This document shows positions 19,688 to 30,385 of a DNA stretch of 64,000 nucleotides, piece after piece (positions within the stretch are counted from its first letter, which is position 1; the number at the start of each line of letters is the position of its first letter). Under the pieces are notes generated by a model, which saw nothing but the letters and a program-made list of their open reading frames with translations, was not told the origin of the DNA and did not search any database. The stretch covers positions 1 through 64,000 of the forward strand of contig NZ_JAMQBK010000059.1 of NCBI RefSeq assembly GCF_023701485.1, read 5' to 3'. The position numbers and the translations under genes are program-made. The DNA comes from Aporhodopirellula aestuarii (GTDB lineage Bacteria; Planctomycetota; Planctomycetia; Pirellulales; Pirellulaceae).

Positions 19688-22348
19688 CTATGAAGACTTC
19701 GTGCTCTTGTTGATCACCTCGAGAATCGCCTCGCGGATTTGATTCTGGTACGCCTCGTCAATGATCGGCTGGCCGGCGGCATCGGTGATGTAAAACACGT
19801 CGGCTATCTGATCCAAATGCGTATCGATTTTGGCAAACTGAATCGACACGTCGTTCGCGAACAAGACCATTCCGATTTCAGCCAACAATCCCAGTCGGTC
19901 ATAGGTGAAAAGCGACAGAATGGTTTGATGATCAAATGTGTCGTTGTCGAAAATGATTTTCGTCGGCAACAGGTGCACGACTTCGGGTTCGTCACTTCCC
20001 TTGGTCTTCCAAACCCGTCGTGCCGCCGGCAGGGTGGACTCCGGTTCGTCGATCGCTTTGCGGATCACCTTGCAAACCTTTTGGATCCGATCCACCGGGG
20101 GTTGGTCGGCAAAGTCGGGATCACTCACCCAGAATGAGTCCCACAACAGATCCTCGCCGACGGTTTCGATGTTCGCGCGAAAAATCGTCAACCCACACGC
20201 AAAGAGCGCCCCCGTAATCCGGGCAAACGTACCGACGCGACGATCACCCTGGCGAACAACTACGTTGTAACGCACCGCACTGCCATCGGGCTCGATCACA
20301 CCGGCGCAGTAACACCCCTTCTCCTCGCCGAGCCACTTACCAACCTGAATAAGCTCGTTTGCGATCTCATCACTCGCGCGATGCCGCAACAGCGACAACG
20401 GCAACTCACTAACCAGATCAACGACAGATCGACTACCACCCGCCGCTTCGATCAAACTGACGATTTCGGTGCGATGCAAATCCAGTTCAGGATCGTTTTC
20501 GCCGGGCAAGTTACCGGTTTCAAAATACCGACGCGTTCGAAGATACAGATCCTCGATCAGTTTCATCTTCCAATCGCTGAGCACGTCGGGTCCGACAGCG
20601 ATCAGATCCGCCACGCTATGAACGAGCAACAATTCCAAGCGTCCGACCGAACCGACTTCGGCAGCAAAATCATGCACGACATCGGGATCGTTGAGATCAT
20701 GCCGAAACGCAACGGTGTTCATCAGCAGGTGCTTGTGAATCAACCACTGCAGCGTTTCTTTCTGGTTGGCTTCGAGCTCGAGGGCATCGGCAACATCGCC
20801 CGCGATCCGACGTCCCACCTCGCTGTGATCTTCGTCGTACCCCTTGCCGAGATCGTGAATCAACAATGCCAAATGCAGCAGCGTCTTGTCTTTGATGCGG
20901 CGATATCGTCGCCCCATCGCAGTTTCTTCGTCCTCAAACTCGGTGGCCGCTTGCACGGCCCGGAGACAGTGGGCATCCACCGTAAATTGATGGTAGGCGT
21001 TGAACTGCAAAAGCCCTCGGCACCGCCGCATCGCCGGAATCAGTTGCTCGATCACCCGCAATTCATGCAACCGCCTGAGCAATGACGCCAACCGCCCGGG
21101 CTGACTCAGCAGCGCCAGGAAACTCTGCACGCTCTGTGGATCGGGCGGACTCAGTCGCCGATTCTGCATCGCCGTCCGAATCGCCTGCCACGTCGGGTGC
21201 GCGATTCGCCTGCGATTTTCATTGGCAAACTGCATCAGTCGCAATACATCAGGCAAACAGGTCGCAAACGCATCGAGCCGCTTAGGGATCACCCAGATAT
21301 GAGTCGGCCCCATGCGGATCTTATCGTCGATCCGCCGTGACAACACACGTTCGAGCGCCATCGCGGTACGCGAACGGGCGCGGTGATCGTCATCAAAAAA
21401 AGCCGAGACATAACGCACGCCACGCGTGTGCTCGAAATAGTCCTGCATGAACTCCTCGACCGGCAGCACCCCGAGTTCACCGCGATACCCCCAATCGCGG
21501 GCGATCTCCATCTGCGTCGGTCGGTCCAACACGTCTTGGCTACGCTTCGCTCGGAAGTGCAACTCGTGACGCAGACGCAACATGAAACCGTGGGCACGCC
21601 GCAGCGTTTCGAGGTCATCACTCGACAACGCGCCAAGACTAAACAGTTGCGCCAAATCGGTTTCCCCGTGCGTGGCGAAGCCGAGCCAACGCACCAACTG
21701 AATGTCACGCAATCCGCCCCGGGAACGTTTGACATTGGGACGCAACAGATAGATCGTCTCGCCCCATTTCCGCCGCTCCTCGCGGCGCGTTTGGATTGCG
21801 TTCTGATTCAACGTTTTCCAACGTCGTTTCGCACCAGTGCGAAACGATTCATGAAACTTTCGAAAGGTCGTCTCGTCACCGCACAACAATCGCGACTCAG
21901 TCAACGACGTATAAATCTTGGGATCCGTCCACGCCAGCGAACAGGCTTCCGCAGGCGTTCGCACCGAGAACCCCACGTCCAAGCTCGCATCAGTCAAATC
22001 GCGGACCAGGGCACCAGCGACGGGCGCAGCACACGACGCACTACCCCGCGGCGTTAATAACATCAGGTCGGCATCACTGTACGGTGAAATATCCCGCCGC
22101 CCGTACCCCCCGTGGGCAACCAGCGCCAATTTTTCGGTGTGCAGGCTTTTGGCACCGCCGGTAAGAGCGTGCTGGAGCGCTTCCTCAAACACAGAACTAA
22201 CGATCTGATCGTACAGATCGCTAAGTGCCGTCGCGGTCTGGAAACTAGGCAACCCGGTTCGAAATCGTGACTCGACTCGAGATCTTCCTTCGGAAAGTTG
22301 ATCTCTATATCTCAGAGCTGATGAGGCTAAAGTGATTGACTTAGCCAC
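19688..22348 (-). CDS. glnD: [Protein-PII] uridylyltransferase / uridylyl-removing enzyme
   Basis: GlnD senses glutamine and adds or removes UMP on PII. The 886-aa length matches the family. Domains in order: a nucleotidyltransferase domain with GGYGRRDISPYSDADLMLL (catalytic Asp pair, about residues 77-95), a helical GlnD-type linker, an HD hydrolase domain with LLIHDLGKGYDEDHSEVGRR (about 475-500), and two C-terminal ACT domains (GTFARITGALFACGLTIF and DRLGLLAEIGMVLF). The start is a GTG, and no closer ATG fits. It lies 86 nt downstream of the PII stop on the same strand, which supports a joint nitrogen-control transcript. Confidence 0.95.
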   Translation of the reverse strand: MAKSITLASSALRYRDQLSEGRSRVESRFRTGLPSFQTATALSDLYDQIVSSVFEEALQHALTGGAKSLHTEKLALVAHGGYGRRDISPYSDADLMLLTPRGSASCAAPVAGALVRDLTDASLDVGFSVRTPAEACSLAWTDPKIYTSLTESRLLCGDETTFRKFHESFRTGAKRRWKTLNQNAIQTRREERRKWGETIYLLRPNVKRSRGGLRDIQLVRWLGFATHGETDLAQLFSLGALSSDDLETLRRAHGFMLRLRHELHFRAKRSQDVLDRPTQMEIARDWGYRGELGVLPVEEFMQDYFEHTRGVRYVSAFFDDDHRARSRTAMALERVLSRRIDDKIRMGPTHIWVIPKRLDAFATCLPDVLRLMQFANENRRRIAHPTWQAIRTAMQNRRLSPPDPQSVQSFLALLSQPGRLASLLRRLHELRVIEQLIPAMRRCRGLLQFNAYHQFTVDAHCLRAVQAATEFEDEETAMGRRYRRIKDKTLLHLALLIHDLGKGYDEDHSEVGRRIAGDVADALELEANQKETLQWLIHKHLLMNTVAFRHDLNDPDVVHDFAAEVGSVGRLELLLVHSVADLIAVGPDVLSDWKMKLIEDLYLRTRRYFETGNLPGENDPELDLHRTEIVSLIEAAGGSRSVVDLVSELPLSLLRHRASDEIANELIQVGKWLGEEKGCYCAGVIEPDGSAVRYNVVVRQGDRRVGTFARITGALFACGLTIFRANIETVGEDLLWDSFWVSDPDFADQPPVDRIQKVCKVIRKAIDEPESTLPAARRVWKTKGSDEPEVVHLLPTKIIFDNDTFDHQTILSLFTYDRLGLLAEIGMVLFANDVSIQFAKIDTHLDQIADVFYITDAAGQPIIDEAYQNQIREAILEVINKSTKSS

Positions 22349-22436
22349 AGTTTTTTGATCGGACAGCGTGAATTCCGGGTGCTCGGGGGGAGAATAGCGA
22401 GCCTACCAATCTACTCGAAAACGAGCCATTGGGTTT

Positions 22437-23130
<694 letters not shown>

Positions 23131-26100
23131 TCATTCAGGGAGCACACCCTTCGAATTGCGACTGGGAACGAAAACGCCAGCGACGATAAAGGCCAGCTGC
23201 ACGGCGAAAAACAGAGCCAACGCCTTGAGCATGCCTTCGGTGAATCCATAGCTATGCAGCCCGATCCCGAGTTCGTTCGTTCCGAACCAGCTCCACGCGG
23301 TGATGATGTTGCCACCAATCGCAAGAATCGCAAATCCCTTCGCCTTCACCATCCCGTCCCAACGGGCGTGCAACATTAGCGCGTTCCAAATCACGATCAG
23401 CAGAGCACCGTTCTCCTTCGGATCCCAACCCCAGAAACGTCCCCACGAGTCGTCTGCCCACAGGCCGCCGAGCACCGTGCCGACAAAACTGAACAGGATC
23501 CCAAAACACGACGCCCCGTAGATGACGCGGTACAAGTCGCGTTTCGCTCGATCGCTCGCACCGATCCAACCCGAAATCAGGTAACCGATGCCGAGCATTC
23601 CCGAAACCAACGTGGCGACGTATCCGAGGGCAACCGTGATCACGTGCGTCGACAACCAGAACTGCGTGTCGAGCACGGCCTGCAACACACCCATCGTTTC
23701 TGCTTGACCGACCGGCAGCGTGATATAGTCGGCCACCTGCAGGGTCATGAACCCGGCAAACGCGGCGAGCAGGTTACCAGTCCCGTAACGGAAAATCCGT
23801 TCGACGACTAATCCAAACAACGCCGCAGCCCAGCCGACAAAGATCGCCGACGAATAGAGATTGATCACCGGAGCCCGTCCAGTGATGTAAACCCGTGCCC
23901 CGATCACAATCGTATGCACGATGAACGCCACGGCAATCGTCCCCCACACCGCCGTGTTAAGACGAGGAGCATCGATCGCCATCGCGATCAGCCCGAGCAC
24001 GAATGCGAGCGTGTAAATGACAATCGCAACATTCGTGGGACTGGCACCGCCGATCCAACGTTCCAACGAAACGGCGGTATGATCGTAACCGACAATCGGA
24101 TACGACTGCACGCTCGCGAGATGCTTGTCAACGGCCGCGTTGAAGGCTGCCGCGTCTTCATTCCCATACGAACGAATCATCTCGCTAAACGTGCGAATGC
24201 CGGCGGGCGTTTCGTCTTCGTCCAAGCCGTTCTTTGCCATGTCAAAGAACGCCGGAGCAAACGGTATCCACTTCGGCTGATTCACCGTCGAACTAGCAGC
24301 CTCTTGGCCTGGCGGAATCAGCGATGGGGCCTTCATACTTGCCAGACTGTTCATTCGTTCTTCGAGTCGGCGAAGTGCAAAGAGCTGACGGGTCTGCTCG
24401 CTCGTTCCTTCGGGGAAAAAGTCCGCGGGGATCGCGTCAGGAATCGGCAGTCGGAATGCCGCCGCGGCAAGAGTGTACTGCCGCGTCCGCAAATCGAGCT
24501 CGATCAGCTTCTTGTCCTTGAAATCTTGCTCGCGGGTATCTTTCGCACCGGCCTCCCGCACCAACGTGGTGAATCGTTCGAGATTATCGCCAATGTCTTG
24601 CAGCGAATACAGTTTGCTCTCGCGTCGTTCGAGGTCGAGTTCGGCACGAATTTCTTCGGCGTCAATTCGAAACATCGGCAACCGGCGAATCTCTTCACTG
24701 TCAGTGGCGACTTCCATCAACCACTGAACCGCGGGCATTTTGCGAGTTTTCACCCGCTCTTGGATCTTCGATGGGGCACCAGTGACCGGCAACGAATCCT
24801 TGTTCGTCATCGCTTTGAGAGTTTGCCGTGCGTAGGCGTCGAGAGGCATGACGCGGCCACCAAACTGCACCGGGATTTTTCCCGCGGCGGCAAAATCAAA
24901 CTTCGCGTCGCGTTCAGTCGGACGCCGCAAATTCTGCATCGATGAGGCGGGCAGCAATAAATACACGACCCCCAATACAACAGCGGAAACCCACAACACG
25001 ATCGGCCACGACGGACGATCCTCCTTGACCACACGTTTCAATTCGGCATCGCGTGGCACACCCGAGAGTTCCTCTTCGCTAAATCGTCCGAACGGATCGG
25101 CTTCCATCGGCGACGCCGCGCTGCCACTCGTCTCACGTTTTCGACGAGCGATGAATCGGGTCAGTGTTCCCCAAAAGTGGACGAGCATCCCCAATGCCGT
25201 GATGCTGCAAGCAACGTACGGAATCAACCAACCGGAGTTACGCACAACCTGGATCCCGGTCAGCTCTTTCCCGCCTGGCAACTCGGTGTAATTGGACTGA
25301 TAAAATGTTTCGCCTCGGTAACGCAACGGATTGTTCATCCAGACGCGTTCCTTCCGGTCATCGCCAGTCTCTTCATCGACGATGCGAATGAACGATGAGT
25401 AATCACGAGGCGTGTCCGACCCGCTCCAGTTCACGCGGCGAACATCATCGAGTTGCACCCAATACGGTTTCACTTCACGATGCAGACGCAAACCGAATTC
25501 ATAGGTCGCGTCATCGACCGTGACCGAATCCATAATGTCCTTGCTCTTGCCGTCGGGAACCAAGATCGCACGATCATTCAAGGAGTGGCTGACGAGAAAG
25601 GTCCCCAGGGATTCCTTTGTGGCCGAGTTGATCAGTTCGATGTAGGCCGAAGGTGTGTTCATTTCCATCTTCGCACCACCGGACTTGTCGCGCGGCGCCG
25701 CAGCCACTTCGAGTCCAACGCCCTGCGTCGCGGGATTGTCTTCCTTCACATCCACGAGCGAGGAGTTTTCAAAAAACTCGATCACTCGCACGTCCACCGG
25801 CAGCGCCGGATCGCTGATCACGGCCTCACGATTAGCCGCATCCACCAATCGCTGTGACGGGATTGCGGTGACGGTTTGCACCTCATCTTCGGTGCGAATC
25901 AGTTGCAACTCGACTTGATCGAGATTGACAAAAGTATTCGTCGATTGGCCTTCGACCAAACTGAGTCGTTGTTCGGTCTGCCGGTCGCCAAACGCAAACT
26001 GGCCGACCATCAACAGCCCGACGCCGAGGTGCAACAACACGTTCCCGCCTTGTTTGCCAAACGCGATCTGGCACCCGAGTAGCATCACCAGCCCCGCGCC

Positions 26101-26811
26101 GAGCCCCTTGGCCAATTGCCAAACGATTCGCAAACCGGGATCACCAATTCGAAAACCCGTCACCAACGAAGCGATTACGGCGATCGCGAGCAACGCTGCC
26201 GTGATGTAACCGAGTCGTCGAAAGACGATCGTGCGGGCACTCGATGCGGCGACGCCACAGGCGACCGCGCCAACGGCCAAGGTCGCCATGATCAAAGCCC
26301 ATAAACGCTCGTAACCGAGCCACTTAGGCGGCGTGCCCTGCAACCCGTCATCGTTGTGTCCGAGAAAGACAACCATCGCTGCGATCCCGATCCCCAATGC
26401 GAGAAACGCGAGCCCTGCGGCGAGTCGTCCACCGGTCGCCTGCAATCGAAACCGAGTAATCTTCGCTGCGATCAAGTTGACCATCAACAGCAACCCGATC
26501 AGAGCTCCACCCGTAAACGGGATCACACCGGGAATCGGCGTGTCATGACGATAGAACGCTTGCGGGAAAAAATCGTCGATATGCAGCGGTGCAATCCACG
26601 ACAGGAAGTATCGCTCTTTCACCTCCTGCATGTTCATCTGGTCCTGCGCCAACGTCCCGACCAGAACCAACACAATGGACAACGCAAACAGCACCACGGT
26701 CATCTTCAGTGAACCGAGTGCGGCGAGCACACCATAAGCCGTCCGGCCCTGCTCAGATGTCGTCGATGACGAGGATGTATCAGCAGGAAAATTGGTAGTA
26801 ACAGAAGCCAT
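23131..26811 (-). CDS. CcsBA-type cytochrome c biogenesis fusion (ResB-CcsA)
   Basis: The 1226-aa protein fuses the two subunits of the system II heme delivery and ligation machine. The N-terminal half (about residues 30-620) resembles ResB/Ccs1: several membrane spans, LGSLKMTVVLFALSIVLVLVG first, with a large periplasmic part. A second periplasmic domain follows (about 640-925). The C-terminal third is CcsA/ResC, with the WWD heme-binding motif WGRFWGWDPKENGALL and the conserved histidines in STHVITVALGY and near LGIGLHSYG. Such fusions deliver heme to the outside and attach it to CXXCH cytochromes. Fused genes of this kind are known in epsilonproteobacteria and Bacteroidetes. No cytochrome gene is in the window. 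Confidence 0.94.
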   Translation of the reverse strand: MASVTTNFPADTSSSSTTSEQGRTAYGVLAALGSLKMTVVLFALSIVLVLVGTLAQDQMNMQEVKERYFLSWIAPLHIDDFFPQAFYRHDTPIPGVIPFTGGALIGLLLMVNLIAAKITRFRLQATGGRLAAGLAFLALGIGIAAMVVFLGHNDDGLQGTPPKWLGYERLWALIMATLAVGAVACGVAASSARTIVFRRLGYITAALLAIAVIASLVTGFRIGDPGLRIVWQLAKGLGAGLVMLLGCQIAFGKQGGNVLLHLGVGLLMVGQFAFGDRQTEQRLSLVEGQSTNTFVNLDQVELQLIRTEDEVQTVTAIPSQRLVDAANREAVISDPALPVDVRVIEFFENSSLVDVKEDNPATQGVGLEVAAAPRDKSGGAKMEMNTPSAYIELINSATKESLGTFLVSHSLNDRAILVPDGKSKDIMDSVTVDDATYEFGLRLHREVKPYWVQLDDVRRVNWSGSDTPRDYSSFIRIVDEETGDDRKERVWMNNPLRYRGETFYQSNYTELPGGKELTGIQVVRNSGWLIPYVACSITALGMLVHFWGTLTRFIARRKRETSGSAASPMEADPFGRFSEEELSGVPRDAELKRVVKEDRPSWPIVLWVSAVVLGVVYLLLPASSMQNLRRPTERDAKFDFAAAGKIPVQFGGRVMPLDAYARQTLKAMTNKDSLPVTGAPSKIQERVKTRKMPAVQWLMEVATDSEEIRRLPMFRIDAEEIRAELDLERRESKLYSLQDIGDNLERFTTLVREAGAKDTREQDFKDKKLIELDLRTRQYTLAAAAFRLPIPDAIPADFFPEGTSEQTRQLFALRRLEERMNSLASMKAPSLIPPGQEAASSTVNQPKWIPFAPAFFDMAKNGLDEDETPAGIRTFSEMIRSYGNEDAAAFNAAVDKHLASVQSYPIVGYDHTAVSLERWIGGASPTNVAIVIYTLAFVLGLIAMAIDAPRLNTAVWGTIAVAFIVHTIVIGARVYITGRAPVINLYSSAIFVGWAAALFGLVVERIFRYGTGNLLAAFAGFMTLQVADYITLPVGQAETMGVLQAVLDTQFWLSTHVITVALGYVATLVSGMLGIGYLISGWIGASDRAKRDLYRVIYGASCFGILFSFVGTVLGGLWADDSWGRFWGWDPKENGALLIVIWNALMLHARWDGMVKAKGFAILAIGGNIITAWSWFGTNELGIGLHSYGFTEGMLKALALFFAVQLAFIVAGVFVPSRNSKGVLPE

Positions 26812-26868
26812 GATCGTTGAGGCCTGGAGGCGGGGGATTGAGGTAGGGTTTTGTGATGACGTTGGCCG

Positions 26869-28140
26869 TCAAAACTGAATGCTCTTCAAGAAGGCTTTCA
26901 TCTGTTCGGCCTGTGCGTTGACCGTCTCAACCGGTCCGGTCATTTTCACGAACATGCTGAACCCTTCTTCGAGCGGGATGATCGTCGCGTCGATCGCGGT
27001 GGGTGCCGCATCGGCATCGTCGTTGGCGCCGCTAGCAGGGGGCAAAAGAACAAAACGCTGCGCCGGTCGCCCACTGACTTCGAGTTTCTCGGCGTCTTCC
27101 AGAGCCGCGTCAACTTCTTCGTCCGAAACTGCCGTTTGGCGAATTTGTCCCATCCAACGGGCAACGTTTCCTCGCAGGTCTCCGCCCGCGGTGATGATGG
27201 TGACCTCGGCAGCGCTGTCTTCAGGACCGGCGTTGAAAGCGGCCATCCGCATCATGCTCATTCGTCCCTCGCGCCAGCCCTCGGGTTGGTCGTATTTGAG
27301 TTTGGACTCAGCATCGTCGGCATCCGATGAATCGTCGTCCTTTTTCGCGGTCGCCTCTTTCGAGCCTTTTTTTGAACCTTTGGCTTTCGACCGCGCCGCG
27401 ATCTCTTCGCGTGCCGACTGAGGCAATCCGGCGTGAGGGTCCGCCCCCGAATCCGCCGGCGGCATCGAACCGGCAAACGGACCGCCCCCGGCAAACGGAG
27501 CCCCACCCGCAAACGGAGCGCTGCCCATTGCCGGCGGACCTGCGTTCTCGGGACGACCGGTGATATCGACCCAAACCGCAGCCGCATCCTCCTCACCGGC
27601 GGCACTCGGATCGGCGTTCTCCCAATCCAATTCTTCGGCGCCTGACCATTTCTCATCGGAAGGGTCGAGCCCGACCTGTCCTCGCCACCGCACAACGTTG
27701 CTAGTCACCAACGCGTCCCAATCTTCCATCCGGGCGAGTTGCGAGATACTCAAGTCGAGCTGCTGCTCGGGCGTGTTGATATCGATCGACGCAAAACGCA
27801 TCGCTCGGTTTCCGCCCCGTTTCCAATTCTCGGGAAGTTCGCCGATCACCGGTTCGCCGTCTTTAAATTCAATCTGCTCAACGAATTTGCGAAAATCATC
27901 GGCAACCCGGTCCACCGCCGAGACACGCCCCATGATTTTGAAGAACCACGCCTGCTTCTCTTGCGGCAGGATCGCGGCAACCATCCGCGTATCCTCCGTC
28001 GCCAGCGCCGCGGGTACCGCAGTCGGAATGCGATAAGTCACGATCGGCGCCTCTTCGGCACATCCTGACAGGAACAAACAGGCGGCAATGCCTCCAAGGA
28101 CGCAAAACCGAGCAAGCGTTTTGGAAGAAATCAGATTCAA
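26869..28140 (-). CDS. Lipoprotein with a PFAGG-repeat linker
   Basis: I start this at a TTG at 28140, giving a 423-aa product whose first 27 residues form a clean lipoprotein signal ending in the lipobox FLSGC; an open frame reaches 28254 (GTG) but would place the lipobox too far in. The mature region has two halves joined by a flexible linker with repeated PFAGG units (APFAGGAPFAGGGPFAG), followed by a Lys/Asp-rich stretch (KGSKKGSKEATAKKDDD). The flanking parts look globular (QAWFFKIMGRVSAVDRVADDFRKFVEQIEF and QPEGWREGRMSMMRMAAFNAG) and beyond that I recognise no family. It is downstream of and separate from the other lipoprotein gene. Confidence 0.72.
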   Translation of the reverse strand: MNLISSKTLARFCVLGGIAACLFLSGCAEEAPIVTYRIPTAVPAALATEDTRMVAAILPQEKQAWFFKIMGRVSAVDRVADDFRKFVEQIEFKDGEPVIGELPENWKRGGNRAMRFASIDINTPEQQLDLSISQLARMEDWDALVTSNVVRWRGQVGLDPSDEKWSGAEELDWENADPSAAGEEDAAAVWVDITGRPENAGPPAMGSAPFAGGAPFAGGGPFAGSMPPADSGADPHAGLPQSAREEIAARSKAKGSKKGSKEATAKKDDDSSDADDAESKLKYDQPEGWREGRMSMMRMAAFNAGPEDSAAEVTIITAGGDLRGNVARWMGQIRQTAVSDEEVDAALEDAEKLEVSGRPAQRFVLLPPASGANDDADAAPTAIDATIIPLEEGFSMFVKMTGPVETVNAQAEQMKAFLKSIQF

Positions 28141-28355
28141 CGAATCAAAAAGAGTAGACAATTGAACAGCACAGGGGAGGTAGGGGGAGGCTGAGGCGGG
28201 AGGTTTTACGGGCCGGAGCACGTGGCAGAGGGCTAGGTCAGTGAACCAACGCACCAGAATACCAAATGAGTCCGTTTAAACCTAACCGCTATGCAGGTTT
28301 CAACGCGACATCCATTGCAATTGTTCTCATCAAGCCATCCGGAATGGACGTTCCT

Positions 28356-28877
28356 TTACGAACCGACTCGCCCCACGGTTTCGTTGAGAATCCACCGAAT
28401 CATGATTTCGGCGGCTTCGATCTGCCGTTCGATTCGCGTTTCGCTCGCGAGAACGAACTCCCGATTCGCGACCAATCGACCCTCACTCGCGCCTCTTTCG
28501 CGATTTGCCAACGAAACGAAAACATGTCCGTCGATCTCAAGAGGGGCTCCGGGACCGAGGTGTCCTGTAATTGCGGCGCCCCAATCGGCTTCCGACGTTC
28601 GTCGCAAAAGGCAGCCAGCCATTTCGTCGGTGGTCTGCCGGCTTTCCGCGGCAAACTGTCGCAGGGTGCCCGGGTCGACGCCGAGCCATTCGGATTTGGC
28701 AGACTCGCGATAGGTCACCGCACTACCGCAGAACACATCACTCGCCCCGGCAACCCGACCGATCATCGCCGCCGCCATGCCGCACGTGCAGCTTTCAGCG
28801 AGAGCGAGCCGCCACCCGGATTCTCGGAATCGGTCAACGAGCGTCGACGCATCTGCAAAAACACTCGGGACCGTCAT
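28356..28877 (-). CDS. pncC: CinA C-terminal-type nicotinamide-nucleotide amidase
   Basis: PncC deamidates nicotinamide mononucleotide in NAD recycling. The 173-aa product matches the stand-alone CinA C-terminal domain: LALAESCTCGMAAAMIGRVAGAS, then VFCGSAVTYRESAKSEWLGV, a helix with MAGCLLRRTSEADWGAAITGHLGPGAP and a HVFVSLAN strand. Two points are unlike the usual consensus: ESCTCG in place of ESCTGG, and TGHLGPGAP in place of TGIAGPGG, so activity should be viewed with caution. The ATG overlaps the last codon of the upstream lipoprotein gene (ATGA), so translation is probably coupled. A GAGG site precedes it within that gene. Confidence 0.8.
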   Translation of the reverse strand: MTVPSVFADASTLVDRFRESGWRLALAESCTCGMAAAMIGRVAGASDVFCGSAVTYRESAKSEWLGVDPGTLRQFAAESRQTTDEMAGCLLRRTSEADWGAAITGHLGPGAPLEIDGHVFVSLANRERGASEGRLVANREFVLASETRIERQIEAAEIMIRWILNETVGRVGS

Positions 28878-30244
28878 GGTGACTCTGCCTCTTTTAACGC
28901 TTCGAGCAACAACTCGCGGGGAGTCTCCGCGAGGTTCTCATCATCGGTAAATTCAAACGCTTCGATCTGGCCAAGCAGGTTGTCACCCGGGTCCAATCCG
29001 CCAAGGAATGCGTCCCACTGAGTTCTCTCATCCGTGTCCAATCCCTGGAACCAAAAAACATACTGGGCGAGTTCCTCGCCCGACAACACGACCTTACCAA
29101 AAACCGCTTGTTGCATTTCTTCGTCGGGATTGCTCCATCCGGCGAACACCATCGCCGGTATGTTCACATCGTCGATCGAATCCGACCATGTCACCGCTTG
29201 TTGATCGTCATCCCAGTCCCCGTTGGTCGCATAAGGTTCGACGCCACAATCAATTTTAACCCGGACCGTCGTCCGCCCCGAATCGCTCTTGGGCAGCGTC
29301 GCCTGCAACGCATAACTGGTCAATAAACCGAGAGGATCAAACGGTTCGGGTTCTTCGCCGTCATCAACACTCGACGCGTGCTCCTGTTGGTGTCGCGTGA
29401 ACTCACTTCGAAAAATTTCCGTTTCGCGAATGGATTCTCTCAGCGAAGTCGCCAGCCGCTCAGGATCGGCAAGGATCGCGACCGACTCACGTTCGGGCAA
29501 TCCCAACTTACGCACGACGGTCTCATGCAGCAGTTCCGCGAGGCGTTGCGGGTCTTCGGACTGAAACGCACGCAGCACCTTGGGCACGTCTTGCCAAGAG
29601 ATGTAATCGCGTTCGACGAGATACTGCATCATCCGAGCACTAAATCGCTCGAGCACCTTCTGCTCATCAAGGTCGCTGAGCATCGCGTGCGTCCAACAAT
29701 ACGTCGAGAAATTTTTGAGATCTCGCCGCAAGTCTTGGTCGACAAACGACTCAACACGCTCCCGAACCTCGGGTTGCGAAAATTCCGATCGCGACCAGTG
29801 CAACAACAGCGTGATGATATTGTCGACTGCTTGATGCCGCGCATCGATGGACGCCAGCAAATCATCATCACCGCGAAACCGCTCGCTATAAAACGATGTC
29901 GAACCGAGCGACGAATCGAAAAAAACATAACGCCCTGCACCTCCCACGTCGCCCGGCATGTTCTCACCGAACTGACCGACGAAAACGTGCCTGTCACCTT
30001 CAATGACGTCGTTTTTGGGATCGTAAAACTCACGCACCCGATCCAACTCGGCCTGAGGCAGCGGAGAGATCTTCGTATCATCCGAGCCAGTGGTTTCAGT
30101 CCATACCGTCAGGGTTCGCGTGATCGACGCCCCGTCGGGTTGAAGATGGATTTCATAAACCTTTTGAACGCAACCGGACAGCAGCAACGCCGCGAAACAA
30201 ATCGCAACGAATGATCGGGAGGACTGACGACACATCGAATTCAT
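28874..30244 (-). CDS. Lipoprotein of unknown function, coupled to pncC
   Basis: The 456-aa protein has a lipoprotein signal with lipobox LLLSGC at residues 20-25, so it is membrane-anchored. The N-terminal mature part reads VYEIHLQPDGASITRTLTVWTE. A long helical region follows (residues 150-290) and then a distinct C-terminal domain (RTTVRVKIDCGVEPYATNGDWDD, VTWSDSIDDVNIPAMVFAGW, YVFWFQGLDTDERTQWDAFLGGL). I recognise no family. Its ATGA overlap with pncC suggests an operon, but the shared role is not evident. It diverges from the Ser/Thr kinase gene. Confidence 0.72.
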   Translation of the reverse strand: MNSMCRQSSRSFVAICFAALLLSGCVQKVYEIHLQPDGASITRTLTVWTETTGSDDTKISPLPQAELDRVREFYDPKNDVIEGDRHVFVGQFGENMPGDVGGAGRYVFFDSSLGSTSFYSERFRGDDDLLASIDARHQAVDNIITLLLHWSRSEFSQPEVRERVESFVDQDLRRDLKNFSTYCWTHAMLSDLDEQKVLERFSARMMQYLVERDYISWQDVPKVLRAFQSEDPQRLAELLHETVVRKLGLPERESVAILADPERLATSLRESIRETEIFRSEFTRHQQEHASSVDDGEEPEPFDPLGLLTSYALQATLPKSDSGRTTVRVKIDCGVEPYATNGDWDDDQQAVTWSDSIDDVNIPAMVFAGWSNPDEEMQQAVFGKVVLSGEELAQYVFWFQGLDTDERTQWDAFLGGLDPGDNLLGQIEAFEFTDDENLAETPRELLLEALKEAESP

Positions 30245-30385
30245 CCTGGGGCAGTCGTGATGATGAAGCAGAATTCATTGTCGACGACCAAAACCGATCG
30301 ATCAATCGAAATACGGCCAGTCAATTCGGTATTCTACGGAAGATGTGAACAGCCGCCCTCATCAGCAAACGATTCGAGCAGAGTC

